Shown here: piece after piece, positions 53,920 through 62,796 of the stretch
How positions within the stretch are numbered: the stretch's first letter is position 1
Layout: every line of letters begins with the position of its first letter
Assembly (NCBI RefSeq): GCF_020616555.1
Contig: NZ_CP085173.1
Location: 186,001-250,000 of the forward strand
Length of the DNA: 64,000 bases
DNA from: Streptomyces longhuiensis
GTDB lineage: Bacteria; Actinomycetota; Actinomycetes; Streptomycetales; Streptomycetaceae
Direction: 5' to 3'
The notes under the pieces: generated by a model
Database searches by the model: none
What the model saw: only the letters and a program-made list of their open reading frames with translations
Told to the model about the DNA's origin: nothing
Position numbers and translations under genes: made by a program

Positions 53920-55190
53920 CGCGAGGTCAACCACCCGGGACGGAAGTCCCGGGCTTGCACAACGGGCGCCACTGGCTGTGGCGCTGCGTTTGCGTCCTGT
54001 CCCACGCCCGGTGTTCGGGGGCGGGTCTGGGACGTTTGACTGCACCCCGCATCGCCACAACTCTTCCGCACGGTGGCGGATGTTGCGGGAGCCGTTCCAG
54101 TCCGCGTGTGCAACGACACCACAGGACCGGCATACGAAACGGGCCGGACAGACCCGGTTCGCCTTGTCAATGTGCCCACATTCGGCGAGGTGAGGGAGGT
54201 GTAAGCCGCATCGACGTGCACCACCGGCACTTCCGCCTTGCGGGCCTTGTACGCGATGAACTGGCCGAGCTGGGCGAAAGCCCAGGAGTGGAGGGTGGGG
54301 GGCTTGCGAAGCCGTACCCGTGCGCGGATGCCGGTGAGGTCTTCCAGGGCGATTCCGCGACCGGTGCGTTCTGCCTCGGCCACCACATGTTTCGCGATCT
54401 TGTGGTTGATGTCCCGCGCCCGCCCCGCCTCCTTACGGCGCCGCTTCTTCAACCTGCGTCTGTCGGACGGGGTGTTCTTACGCTGGAGTTTCTGACGCAG
54501 GATGCGCTCGCGCAGACGCCCACGGTTGAGCCGGCGCCCGGCCATGATCTGACCGTCCGAGGTCGTCGCGATGTTCACGATCCCCAGATCGACCCCCAGG
54601 AACTCCACCACGTTGGTGTTGAGTTCGGCCTCGGGGACCTCGCAGGTAGCGATCAGGAATCACATGCCGTCGCGGAACAGCAGATCGGACTCGCCCCTGC
54701 GGCACAGGGCCAAGCGCGCCACATGCTCGGGGGCGGCGGTGAACGCCACGTTCTTCATCCGGCCCGGCAGGGTCCAGATCGACACCGTGCGCTGCGTGTA
54801 CTGCCAGGACAGCATCCGGTCGTCATACGGCTGCGCGCCCTCCGGCCGGAAAGCGATCGGTCTCTCGACCGCCCGCCGGTAGCACTTGGAGGAGGGCCTG
54901 CCGAGGTTCCCCGCCTTCAGGTTCGCCTTGAGCGTGCGGTAGGCGTCGCAGGTCTTCTTGATGACGTGCTGGGCCGCCTGCGCTCCGAGCCCCCACCGGT
55001 CCTTGACCGCCGTATAGGTGTGCTCACGCAGGGGGAGGTCGCGCGCTTGATGTCCTTCTCGAACGCCACCTGGGACACCCAGGTCGCGGCCTGATTGCAG
55101 GCATGCAGGGTTTCCTCAAGTGCCGCCGCCTGCACGGGCGTCGGCAGCAGTTTCACCTGCACGGTCAACTTCACGACCGTGACGCTACCC
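53920..55190 (-). mobile_element. Orphan tnpB (IS1341-like) element, decayed
   Basis: A tnpB pseudogene with the typical end hairpin CCCGGGACGGAAGTCCCGGG at 53934-53953 followed by GGTTGACC reading leftward. There is no tnpA. It separates iclR from the Rieske operon. Confidence 0.6.
53960..55174 (-). pseudogene. tnpB, multiply disrupted
   Basis: GTG 55174 opens KLTVQVKLLPTPVQAAALEE and NQAATWVSQVAFEKDIKRAT. An extra two bases in the C-run near 55040 shift the frame. At about 54660 ATG TGA stands where relatives have Met-Trp before FLIATCEV. The RuvC start FLGVDLGIVNIATTSDGQIM and GIALEDLTGIRARVRLRKPP are intact, but one missing base near 54190 splits AAYTSLT from AECGHIDKANRVCPARFVCR and the last Asp block AHADWNGSRNIRHRAEELWR. 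Three lesions make it inactive. Confidence 0.75.
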
Positions 55191-55494
55191 GCCGCCCGAC
55201 GTACCGGCATTCGAACAGTGCACATTCCTCGCCGGGCGCTGCGGCCCGGTTTCCTGCGGGCGCTCCGCGCCCGTTGCCGCGGCGATGCTGCGCATCGCCA
55301 CCACAGGATGCGATTCCTCCCGGGGGGGTGAACCCCCAGGGTTCCTCGCAAGAGCACGCTGAAATTCCTTTCCTTCCGTACATCGGAAGTGCCCTGGGCC
55401 GCAGAGGGCCGCGTCGGTCAACGTGAGGCAACCCGGTCATCGCACCGGACCCCGGACGGGGTTCGGCCGGCGAGATGCACACAAGGAGACACCG

Positions 55495-56562
55495 ATGCCC
55501 AGTTGGCCTGTGAACCAGTGGTACGTCGCCGCCTACAGTGAAGAGATCGGCGACGGCCTGCTCGGACGCACGATCTGCGGAGAGCCGCTCGTCTTCTACC
55601 GGACCGGCGAGGGCGAGGTCGTCGCGCTGGCCGACCGGTGCGTGCACCGCCGGTACCCGCTGTCGCTCAGCCACCTCAAGGACGACCAGATCGTCTGCGG
55701 CTACCACGGCTTCACCTACGACAAGACCGGCGCCTGCGTCGCCGCACCGGCCCAGAAGCGGATCCCGCGCACGGCCCGCGTCCCCGCCTGGACGGTCCGC
55801 GAGCAGGACTCGCTGGTGTGGGTCTGGATCGGTGACCAGGAACTGGCCGACGAGGCGCTGATCCCGCGGGCGCCGTGGCTGGACTCGCCCGACTACACGG
55901 TCGTCCGCGGCATGGAGCCGCTCAAGGCGCGCTACAGCCTGTTGGTCGACAACCTGATGGACCTCTCCCACGAGACCTACCTCCACGGCGGCTACATCGG
56001 CACGCCGGAGGTCGCCGAGACGCCGATCACGACCGAGGTCGACGAGGACGCCAACGTCGTCTACGTGAGCCGCCACATGGACGACGCCGAGTGCCCGCCG
56101 TTCTACTCCAAGTCCACGGGCATCGATGGCCGGATCACCCGCTGGCAGGACGTCGAGTACCACGCGCCGTGCCTCTACCTGCTGCACAGCCGAATCGCCC
56201 CGGCCGGCGTCCTGCCGCCGGAGGAGGGCCCGGACGACAAGGCCTTCCACGTAGAGGTGACCTACGGGATCACCCCGTCGACCGAGCACGAGACCCTGGA
56301 CTTCTGGATGGTCTCGCGTGACTTCGCCCTCGACGACGAGGAGGTCACCGAGTTCCTCGCGACCAACAACCACACGGTGGTCATGCAGGACGTCGTCGCG
56401 CTCGACCTGCTCGAAAAGGTTGTCGAGGGCGAGAAGGAGAACTACCAGGAGCTGTCGATCAACATCGACACCGGCGCCCTGGCCGCCCGCCGGATCCTCA
56501 CCAAGCTGGTCGCCCAGGGCGAGGAGAGGACGGCCGCCGCGAAGGCGGTGACCGCGCCATGA
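55495..56562 (+). CDS. Rieske 2Fe-2S ring-hydroxylating/O-demethylating oxygenase, VanA-like
   Basis: A 355-residue oxygenase component from ATG 55495 behind AAGGAG at 55483-55488. The Rieske centre is DRCVHRRYPLSLSHLKDDQI with the partner VCGYHGFTYDKTGACV. The mononuclear iron site is in LVDNLMDLSHETYLHGGYIG, giving two His. The architecture and the MPSWPVNQWYVAAY start match vanillate O-demethylase and related one-component-reductase oxygenases. Partner reductase is encoded two genes downstream. It probably hydroxylates or demethylates an aromatic acid imported by the cluster transporter. Confidence 0.9.
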   Translation: MPSWPVNQWYVAAYSEEIGDGLLGRTICGEPLVFYRTGEGEVVALADRCVHRRYPLSLSHLKDDQIVCGYHGFTYDKTGACVAAPAQKRIPRTARVPAWTVREQDSLVWVWIGDQELADEALIPRAPWLDSPDYTVVRGMEPLKARYSLLVDNLMDLSHETYLHGGYIGTPEVAETPITTEVDEDANVVYVSRHMDDAECPPFYSKSTGIDGRITRWQDVEYHAPCLYLLHSRIAPAGVLPPEEGPDDKAFHVEVTYGITPSTEHETLDFWMVSRDFALDDEEVTEFLATNNHTVVMQDVVALDLLEKVVEGEKENYQELSINIDTGALAARRILTKLVAQGEERTAAAKAVTAP

Positions 56563-56828
56563 GCAGCCCCAACCAGGCCGGTCCCGCCGCCCCCATGCGC
56601 GCGGACCTGCCGGCGCCGACCAAGATGCTCAAAGGGCGGACCGTCTACCGGGTGGTGTGGAAGCTCAACACCGACGTGCTCGTCGGCTACTGCTGGTGCG
56701 GCACCGCCCACGAGGACACCGACCCCATCGCCCTGTGGGAGTGGCTCCTGGCGCACCCGGACACGCACGGCGGCGGCCGGACCGACTCCGCCGTACCCGA
56801 CCCCGAGCCGGAGCTGGTGGACGCGTGA
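56559..56828 (+). CDS. Small Cys-containing protein between oxygenase and reductase
   Basis: An 89-residue protein whose ATG overlaps the oxygenase stop and whose end overlaps the reductase start, so all three are translationally coupled. A disordered start (MSSPNQAGPAAPMRADLPAP) is followed by KMLKGRTVYRVVWKLNTDVL and GYCWCGTAHEDTDPIALWEW with a CxC pair. It looks like an accessory subunit dedicated to this oxygenase system. I do not recognise a named family. Confidence 0.75.
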   Translation: MSSPNQAGPAAPMRADLPAPTKMLKGRTVYRVVWKLNTDVLVGYCWCGTAHEDTDPIALWEWLLAHPDTHGGGRTDSAVPDPEPELVDA

Positions 56829-57784
56829 ACACTGAGATCGAGCTGGAGCTGGTCGTCGCGGCCGCCACGGAGCCCGCCACGGACGTCCGGCTACTCGAAC
56901 TGCGCAGCCCCGACGGGGCCGAGCTGCCTGCCTGGTCCGCCGGGGCTCACATCGACCTGCTGCTCGACGACGGGCTGGTGCGGCAGTACTCGCTGTGCGG
57001 CGATCCAGACGACCGCAGCAGCTGGCAGGTCGCCGTGCTGCGCGAGCCGGAAAGCCGCGGCGGTTCGGCGCACGTCCACAACAAGCTCGGCGTGGGCGAT
57101 CCGATCAAGGCACGCGGTCCGCGCAACAACTTCGAGCTGGAGCCGGCGGCCGCATACGTCTTCGTGGCGGGCGGCATCGGCATCACGCCGATCCTCCCGA
57201 TGCTCGCCTCGGCCGACGCAGCCGGTGCCGACTGGCGGCTCTACTACGGTGGCCGCACCCGGGGCTCGATGGCCTTCGTGGACGACCTTGTGGCGCGCCA
57301 CGGCGACCGCGTCGTCGTCCGCCCGCAGGACGAGACCGGACACCTCGACCTGGCCGGGATCGTCGCAGGCCGTCCGGACGGCGCGCCGATCTACTGCTGC
57401 GGGCCGGCGCCACTCCTCGACGCCCTGGAGTCCGTGTGCACGCCCCTGCCGTCCGGCACGCTGCGCACCGAACGGTTCACGGCGCTCGAGGCCGACCCGG
57501 ACGCCGTCTTTGAGGGTTTCGAGGTTGAGCTGACCGACTCCGGACAGGTTCTACAGGTGCCTGCCGACAAATCGATCCTCGACGTGATGGAGGAGGCCGG
57601 CATCGAGGTCCTCTCCTCCTGCCGGGAAGGCACCTGCGGCACCTGCGAGACCGGCGTCCTGTCGGGCACGATCGACCACCGCGACGTCCTGCTGACGCCC
57701 GACGAGCGAGCGGCCAACGATGTGATGTTCGTCTGCGTCTCCCGGGCCGTCCCCGGCTGCTCGAGGCTGGTCCTCGAACGCTGA
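56825..57784 (+). CDS. PDR/VanB-type reductase with C-terminal 2Fe-2S ferredoxin domain
   Basis: A 319-residue electron-transfer partner starting GTG 56825. The flavin domain has LLDDGLVRQYSLCGDPDDRS, the NAD domain AYVFVAGGIGITPILPMLAS and GAPIYCCGPAPLLDALESVC, and the plant-type ferredoxin end EVLSSCREGTCGTCETGVLS with the fourth Cys in VMFVCVSRAVPGCSRLVLER. This order (FMN, NAD, ferredoxin) is that of phthalate dioxygenase reductase and VanB. It should pass electrons from NADH to the Rieske oxygenase upstream. Confidence 0.92.
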   Translation: MNTEIELELVVAAATEPATDVRLLELRSPDGAELPAWSAGAHIDLLLDDGLVRQYSLCGDPDDRSSWQVAVLREPESRGGSAHVHNKLGVGDPIKARGPRNNFELEPAAAYVFVAGGIGITPILPMLASADAAGADWRLYYGGRTRGSMAFVDDLVARHGDRVVVRPQDETGHLDLAGIVAGRPDGAPIYCCGPAPLLDALESVCTPLPSGTLRTERFTALEADPDAVFEGFEVELTDSGQVLQVPADKSILDVMEEAGIEVLSSCREGTCGTCETGVLSGTIDHRDVLLTPDERAANDVMFVCVSRAVPGCSRLVLER

Positions 57785-57812
57785 CGGCGGTCACCGCAGC
57801 CACGGAACGACG

Positions 57813-57842
57813 AAGGTCCCGCCGGATTCCGGCCGGGACCTT
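57813..57842 (+). terminator. Terminator after the Rieske/reductase operon
   Basis: AAGGTCCCGCCGG pairs with CCGGCCGGGACCTT across a three-base loop with a one-base bulge, 28 bp past the reductase stop. Confidence 0.65.
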
Positions 57843-57884
57843 CCGCCGCGCGCAGCGAGGAGCAGGCCATCCGCTGAACCCGCC

Positions 57885-57913
57885 CCGGAAGCCGCGCTTG
57901 CCGCGGCTTCCGG
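57885..57913. repeat. 12-bp perfect hairpin next to a transposase fragment
   Basis: CCGGAAGCCGCG at 57885-57896 is the exact inverse of CGCGGCTTCCGG at 57902-57913. It may be a second terminator or the end structure of a mobile element. Confidence 0.5.
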
Positions 57914-58086
57914 GTGCGAGCTGGCGAGAGCCGCCAGAGGCAGAGCAGTCCGATGTGACGTATGGGACTGGTGTCATCTCCCGAGGGGCCGATTCTCACC
58001 GGTCGCTCTTGTCTGCTCCCAACGCGCCCCCGCTTGAACCTGCTTGCGTCCTGGGGGGGGACCGCCTACTCGACGCTACCCGAAAC

Positions 58087-58644
58087 ATGACACGACGCCG
58101 TCCGTATCCCAGCGACCTCTCCGACGCACGTTGGGAACTGATCGAACCCACGCTCTCCACTCGGCGGGCCGAGCGCAGAGGCAAGGGCCTGACCATTGGC
58201 CGACCGCCTGAGCATGACCTGCGCTGCATCATGGATGCCGTCCTCTACGTCGACCGCACCGACATTCCCTGGCGATGTCTGCCACATGACTTCGCGCCGT
58301 GGGAAACGGTCGGCCACTTCGCCGCCTGGCAGAAAGAAGGCGTCTTCGACCAACTCAACGGTCTCCTGCGTCGCCTGGTGCGCGAGGCCGAAGTCCCCGA
58401 CGGCGAGCCAACTGCATGCGTGCTGGACGCGCAGAGTGTGAAGACCTCCGCGAACGTGCCCGCGACCGGCCAGGGCATTGATGCCGGCAAGAAATTCGCA
58501 GGTCGCAAGCGCCACATCAGCGCAGACACCCTCGGATTACTCCTGGCCGTCTGGGTCTCCTGTCGCGCGATCGCCCGGGGCGTCCACCGCCGGGCCCGAG
58601 AGGCCCAGTCGCAGACACTCCGGGTTCCTCCCCTGCCGGGTTAG
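58087..58644 (+). pseudogene. IS5-family (DUF4096-type) transposase, truncated
   Basis: From ATG 58087 the frame reads MTRRRPYPSDLSDARWELIE, then GRPPEHDLRCIMDAVLYVDR, GLLRRLVREAEVPDGEPTAC and the first catalytic block VLDAQSVKTSANVPATGQGI with GRKRHISADTLGLLLAVWVS. Homology ends about there; the last Asp and Glu blocks are lost and the tail is out-of-family sequence up to 58644. N-terminal half of an IS element. Confidence 0.7.
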
Positions 58645-58767
58645 CGTCTGGCCTGTCGAAAGTGGTGAGCAACGCGTGGCATGCTGCTCACCGGCTCGCG
58701 GTGGCACCGGCCGGTGCCACTCTCGCCTCTGTCCCCCGATCAGTTCCTGCCTAGGTGAGCACGACAG

Positions 58768-59535
58768 ATGAAAGAAAAAGTGACATTCCCGAGCGTCGTC
58801 GGCCCCGAACTGGCCGGAGTGATCGACCTGCCGGAAGGCGAAGTCCGCGGCTGGGGACTCTTCGCGCACGGCTTCACCCTCGGCAAGGACTCGCCGGCCG
58901 CCTCCCGCGTCAGCAAGCAGCTGGCCCGCGAAGGCATCGGCATGCTGCGCTTCGACAACCTGGGCATCGGCGACTCCGACGGCGACTGGGGAGACGGGTC
59001 CTTCACCGTCAAAACACAGGACACGATCCGCGCCGCGGCTTTCATGGCCGAGCGCGGCACCCCTGTGGACCTGCTGGTGGGGCACTCCTGGGGCGGCGCC
59101 GCCGCCATCGCCGCCGCTGGCGAGATCCCCGGCCTGCGCGCACTGGCCACCATCGCCGCGCCCGTCGACCCGAGCCACGTCGAGCGGCAGTATGACTCGG
59201 TCCTGGACCGCGTACTCAGCGATGGCTCTCACCAGTGGTTCGTCGGCGGGCGCACCCTCGTCCTCAAGCGCGCATTCGTCGAGGACGTCCGCAAGGCCCA
59301 CCTGCGCGACCGGATCGGCGAGCTGAACCTGCCGCTCCTGGTCGCGCACTCCCCCACCGATTCCACCGTCGACATCGACAACGCCGCGGAAATCTTCCAA
59401 GAGGCCCGCCACCCCCGCAGCTTCATCTCCCTCGAAGGCGCGGACCACCTGCTGACCGCACGCGGGCAGGCACAGCGGGCCGCGCACATCATCAGCGCCT
59501 GGGCCGACCAGTACCTCGGCGAGCCACGCCCCTGA
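58768..59535 (+). CDS. Alpha/beta hydrolase
   Basis: A 255-residue hydrolase from ATG 58768. It has the oxyanion block GWGLFAHGFTLGKDSPAASR, the elbow DLLVGHSWGGAAAIAAAGEI with the nucleophile Ser, an Asp in VAHSPTDSTVDIDNAAEIFQ and His in SLEGADHLLTARGQAQRAAH. The FDNLGIGDSDGDWGDGSFTV segment is typical of the hydrolases that pair with OsmC-like proteins. GAGCACGACAG precedes the start without a strong site. Single gene between transposase fragments. Substrate unknown. Confidence 0.85.
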   Translation: MKEKVTFPSVVGPELAGVIDLPEGEVRGWGLFAHGFTLGKDSPAASRVSKQLAREGIGMLRFDNLGIGDSDGDWGDGSFTVKTQDTIRAAAFMAERGTPVDLLVGHSWGGAAAIAAAGEIPGLRALATIAAPVDPSHVERQYDSVLDRVLSDGSHQWFVGGRTLVLKRAFVEDVRKAHLRDRIGELNLPLLVAHSPTDSTVDIDNAAEIFQEARHPRSFISLEGADHLLTARGQAQRAAHIISAWADQYLGEPRP

Positions 59536-59704
59536 CCACACGGCCTCACGCCGCCGTGTGATGGTCTCCGCTGCCGCAGTGCACCGATCAGCCCTCGCAT
59601 GGGCAGGCACCCGCTGGGGTTTTGAAGTGAACGGAGCCCACGCACCGTCATTCCGGTCCCAGTCGGCCAGCTCCGCCATCGCCGTCGAATGCGGCGCGGC
59701 AGGG
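59536..59704. other. No gene seen
   Basis: Short spacer before a transposase fragment. No feature stands out. Confidence 0.3.
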
Positions 59705-59860
59705 ACAGGCCGCTGCTTTCGACCGCGAGGCATACAAGCAGCGCAGCACCGTCGGGCGGTGCGTCAACCGCCCGAAGCAGTGGCGCGGCATCGCCACCCG
59801 TTACGAGAAGACGGCCACGCTCTGCCCGTCGCGGGCACCTTCCTCTGGCCCGCCCGGTGA
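59705..59860 (+). pseudogene. IS5-family transposase, C-terminal scrap
   Basis: The plus strand reads FDREAYKQRSTVGRCVNRPK, then QWRGIATRYEKTATL, the last block of many Streptomyces IS5-family transposases, and after a frameshift AGTFLWPAR before a stop. About 50 codons remain. Confidence 0.6.
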
Positions 59861-60084
59861 TCCGAACTAGCCGCCGGGAAGGTCGCGTCCGCACCGCCGC
59901 GGTCGATCGTCAGATCCGCAGGCTGCTGTTGTTCACGCCGCTCGTCGCCGTGCCACGAGAGTCCGGATTGGGCCTCGTCGACGTGCTGCGCGGCCTCAGG
60001 GTGCTTCACCTTGTGCCCAGGTGGAGGTAGAAGCCCTTCAGGCAGGCCGCCACAGTCTTCAACGCGCTGTGCCCGTACGGGCGT
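59861..60084. other. No gene seen
   Basis: A minus-strand frame LKTVAACLKGFYLHLGTR is open near 60010-60065 but has no start and no known family. Confidence 0.3.
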
Positions 60085-60575
60085 TTACCCTCCCGCCACG
60101 GCAGACCAAACGGCCCCGGATAATCCGCTCCCCGGTGGCAGGTCCAGAGCGGGGGCCATGCGCTGGGCCAGGCGGTCGAACTCCTTGAGGACTGCCTTGG
60201 CCATGACCTTGTCCGCCGCCTTGCCGGCCTTGGCGCGCAGCGGTGGCTGCTGCCCGAGCGCGGCGAGGGAATCGGGCAGGGCCAGGTAGCGGCGCGAGCC
60301 CAGGGCGTCGAGACTGCGCTGGTGGGACTCGGAGCCGCGAGCGACGTTCCACGCCTGTAGCCGTTCCGAGACGGGGCCGAGGACGAGTTCTTTGGGTAGG
60401 GCTTTGACGCCCCGGCTGAGACGCACCATCAGCACTTCCTGATCGCGTTCTGCGCCCAGCTCGCCGGCCAGCCACTTCAGATCCCCTCGGATCGCGTCTG
60501 TGACCTCGCGGTCCAGAACGGATCGGTACAAGCGCAAACAGCTGCGCAGGCGACGTATGACCAGACCATTCATAT
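60085..60575 (-). pseudogene. CHAD-domain protein fragment
   Basis: The minus strand reads VIRRLRSCLRLYRSVLDREV, GDLKWLAGELGAERDQEVLM and DSLAALGQQPPLRAKAGKAA, the core of a CHAD (polyphosphate-binding histidine) domain. The usual HxxR start of the domain is replaced by HMNGLV and the final helices are absent, so both ends are truncated. It overlaps antisense the start of a membrane protein gene at its 5' end. Confidence 0.6.
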
Positions 60576-60829
60576 GGCTTCTCGCGTGCGCCGGGTTCGG
60601 TGTGATCCTTTGGCTGCTGACCAGCGCACCCGACATCAGCTCGGGCTATCCGCTCTCCAAGTGCCACTCCGTCCTCGGCACCGAATGGAGCCCCAACTAC
60701 GGGTCGATGGAGAAGGGGGCCGAGTCGACGTGCGCCTCGTTCCAGACACGGCGCCTGGGATGGGCTGTGCTGGTGTCGGTGCCGACGGTGGTGCTGGCGG
60801 CCGCGGGGCTACGCAAGCGCGGCGACTGA
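60557..60829 (+). CDS. Small two-helix membrane protein
   Basis: A 90-residue protein from ATG 60557. Two hydrophobic helices (FIWLLACAGFGVILWLLTSA and VLVSVPTVVLAAAGLRKRG) flank a middle loop with two Cys (KCHSVLGTEWSPNYGSMEKG, STCASFQTRR), likely a disulphide on the outer face. The ribosome site is weak. Its start overlaps the CHAD remnant on the opposite strand, so the native start region may have been replaced. Confidence 0.6.
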   Translation: MTRPFIWLLACAGFGVILWLLTSAPDISSGYPLSKCHSVLGTEWSPNYGSMEKGAESTCASFQTRRLGWAVLVSVPTVVLAAAGLRKRGD

Positions 60830-61011
60830 GCCCGCCGGATGCGACTTCCTCCACGTGGGCGTGCGGATACGCAACCACCACGAAACTCACGCGGCGTCGG
60901 CCCGCTTGGGGAATCAGACCGTGCGATCTCCGTCGTTCTGCAGACTCAGCCATGTCTCATGAGACGCCTGTGCGCAGCTTCGTCGGAAAGAAGTGCCGAC
61001 ATGTACCGACG
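60830..61011. other. No gene seen
   Basis: Spacer between a membrane gene and the convergent SRPBCC gene. Nothing notable. Confidence 0.3.
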
Positions 61012-61473
61012 TCAGGATCCGTCAGCGGACGTGCGAGCCAACTCGGTGGCCAGGCGTCGCATCACCGTCCGGTTGGCGCGTCGTATCGTGGCCCGGACGA
61101 CGAGTGCCAGCAGGCGGTCGGCGAGTGGGGTGTGGGCCCAGGCGTACGTGAACGACACGTGACTCCCGCCGGTTCGCAGCGGCTCGATGGTGTAGATGCC
61201 GTGGGCCAGGCGTCGGCCGGCCGCGCTGACGTTCCGTTCGACGATGCGCCGCGGCGGGTCTGCCTCGACGACCTCGATGGCGACGTCGGTCTTCTTGCCG
61301 CCCAGCGCGGCTGTGACCGTGGCATACGATCCGATGCCGCGGCCGGGGCCGCTGTAGCGCCAGTCGGTCAGGTAGTGGTCGGTGAATCGCTCGTGGTGAG
61401 CCATGACATCGAGGAAGTCGTAGACCTGCTCGGGCGTCTGCGGTACGTCGATCGACACGGTGACAGACTTCAT
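61012..61473 (-). CDS. SRPBCC-family (START-like) protein
   Basis: A 153-residue lipid- or ligand-binding protein from ATG 61473. The fold reads MKSVTVSIDVPQTPEQVYDF, WRYSGPGRGIGSYATVTAAL, DVAIEVVEADPPRRIVERNV and SHVSFTYAWAHTPLADRLLA, ending in a long C-terminal helix RRANRTVMRRLATELARTSA. There is no ribosome site, and the start codon itself lies in a palindrome, so the message may be leaderless. It is divergent from a TetR gene and probably its target. Confidence 0.85.
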   Translation of the reverse strand: MKSVTVSIDVPQTPEQVYDFLDVMAHHERFTDHYLTDWRYSGPGRGIGSYATVTAALGGKKTDVAIEVVEADPPRRIVERNVSAAGRRLAHGIYTIEPLRTGGSHVSFTYAWAHTPLADRLLALVVRATIRRANRTVMRRLATELARTSADGS

Positions 61474-61510
61474 GTACCACACGGTACACAGGGCATGTAC
61501 CAATTGGTAC
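61473..61510. promoter_or_regulatory. Tandem palindromes between SRPBCC and TetR genes
   Basis: TGTACCACACGGTACA at 61473-61488 and GTACCAATTGGTAC at 61497-61510 are both perfect inverted repeats with GTACC/GGTAC half-sites, and fit a TetR-type operator pair. The first abuts the SRPBCC start codon. Confidence 0.7.
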
Positions 61511-61528
61511 GCTCGTGAGGTGGTGGAT

Positions 61529-62146
61529 ATGGTCGGCTCAGATCCCGAGGGCGAGGCAGCGCCCGGCAAGGACGGGGACCGGCGCGCTCAATTGGTGAAC
61601 GCGGCCGTCGACTATGTCGCGGCACACGGCATCGCAGACCTGAGTCTGCGCGGCCTGGGCGCCGCGATCGGTGTCAGTCACCGCATGCTGATCCACTATT
61701 TCGGTTCCAAGGAACACCTGCTCGTCGAGATCGTCCGGACGTCGGAGCAGCGTCAACGCGATCTACTGTCCCGGCTGCGGCTGGAGCCAGGTCTCTTGCC
61801 CGTCGATGCTGCCCGTCTCCTCTGGCAGCAGCTGACGGCCCCTCAACTGGCGGGTCAAGAGCGGCTCTTCTTCGAAATCTACGGGTGGGCGCTGCGAGGC
61901 CGTCCCGAGGCTGCCCCGTTCCTCGAAGGGCTCGTAAACGACTGGCTGGAGCCGCTCGTGGCTGCCGAGGTCGCCACAGGGGCGGACCCTCCTGTGGCCC
62001 GGAACCGCGCCAGGCTGGGACTCGCCACCGTCCGCGGTCTGCTGCTCGACCTGCTCGCCACCGGTGACCGCGAGGGCGTCAACGCGGCGATGGAGGACTT
62101 CCTCCGGCTGTATTACGGCGAAGCGAGCCCGGAGTCCCTCCCCTAG
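61529..62146 (+). CDS. TetR-family transcriptional regulator
   Basis: A 205-residue regulator from ATG 61529 (GAGG at 61516-61519; GTG 61520 also possible). The HTH is RRAQLVNAAVDYVAAHGIAD, LSLRGLGAAIGVSHRMLIHY, FGSKEHLLVEIVRTSEQRQR and the ligand domain continues DLLSRLRLEPGLLPVDAARL and RLGLATVRGLLLDLLATGDR. It is divergent from the SRPBCC gene with two palindromes in between, so it probably represses both directions. Effector unknown. Confidence 0.9.
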   Translation: MVGSDPEGEAAPGKDGDRRAQLVNAAVDYVAAHGIADLSLRGLGAAIGVSHRMLIHYFGSKEHLLVEIVRTSEQRQRDLLSRLRLEPGLLPVDAARLLWQQLTAPQLAGQERLFFEIYGWALRGRPEAAPFLEGLVNDWLEPLVAAEVATGADPPVARNRARLGLATVRGLLLDLLATGDREGVNAAMEDFLRLYYGEASPESLP

Positions 62147-62309
62147 GACATCCGTTTCTGGCTCGATCGCCACGGAACCGACGGCAGCTGAACGCGGGGC
62201 CAAGGCGTTGTTTCCTTTGGCTCCCTATGCGGTTGAAGCGGTACGTGACAGGAGCGCTGGTACTCAGTGGTTGCTCTACGCTCGTCGCGGCTCCCGTGGT
62301 GCCTTTGAC

Positions 62310-62796
62310 CTCGCCCTGGAGTTCTTCACTCCCGTGCCCGATGATCAGCGACGTTCGGGCGACAACGGCCTTCGGGTGCACCGCAAAAACTTCGGTCTCG
62401 GCCGCGGCCTTGGCTACGCTGTACGGGGTGATGGTCTCCGGGAGAGCGGACTCGTCGTAGTGGACCTGGCCCGCACCTGAGAACACCGCGTCGCTCGACA
62501 CGTAAACCATGCGGGTTCCGTGCTTCGCCGCGACGATCGCGAGCCGAAGAGCACTTGTGCAGTAACCGCCCAGTCGGCCCCGCCGCTCGATGCGTTGATG
62601 ACCACGGCTGGATTCACGTCGGTCATGACGGCATCCATCCTTCCCGCGTCCCGCAGATCGAGGAGGCACCACGCGGTTGGGGATGAGCGGCCCCGCCCGG
62701 TCGCGTACGTCGCGACGGCCGTGTGCCCCGCCTTCCTCACTTGCCGAATCAGTTCGGACCCAGGAAGCCGCAGCCACCGACGATCAGAACGGTCAT
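62310..62796 (-). pseudogene. RmlD-like NAD-dependent sugar reductase, frameshifted
   Basis: ATG 62796 starts MTVLIVGGCGFLG. Frameshifts then move homology to GSELIRQVRKAGHTAVATYA, DAVMTDVNPAVVINASSGGA and next to LRLAIVAAKHGTRMVYVSSD, AVFSGAGQVHYDESALPETI, YSVAKAAAETEVFAVHPKAV and TSLIIG. The catalytic Tyr-x3-Lys is present in YSVAKA. Two frameshifts plus loss of the last third show a dead gene. Confidence 0.7.
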
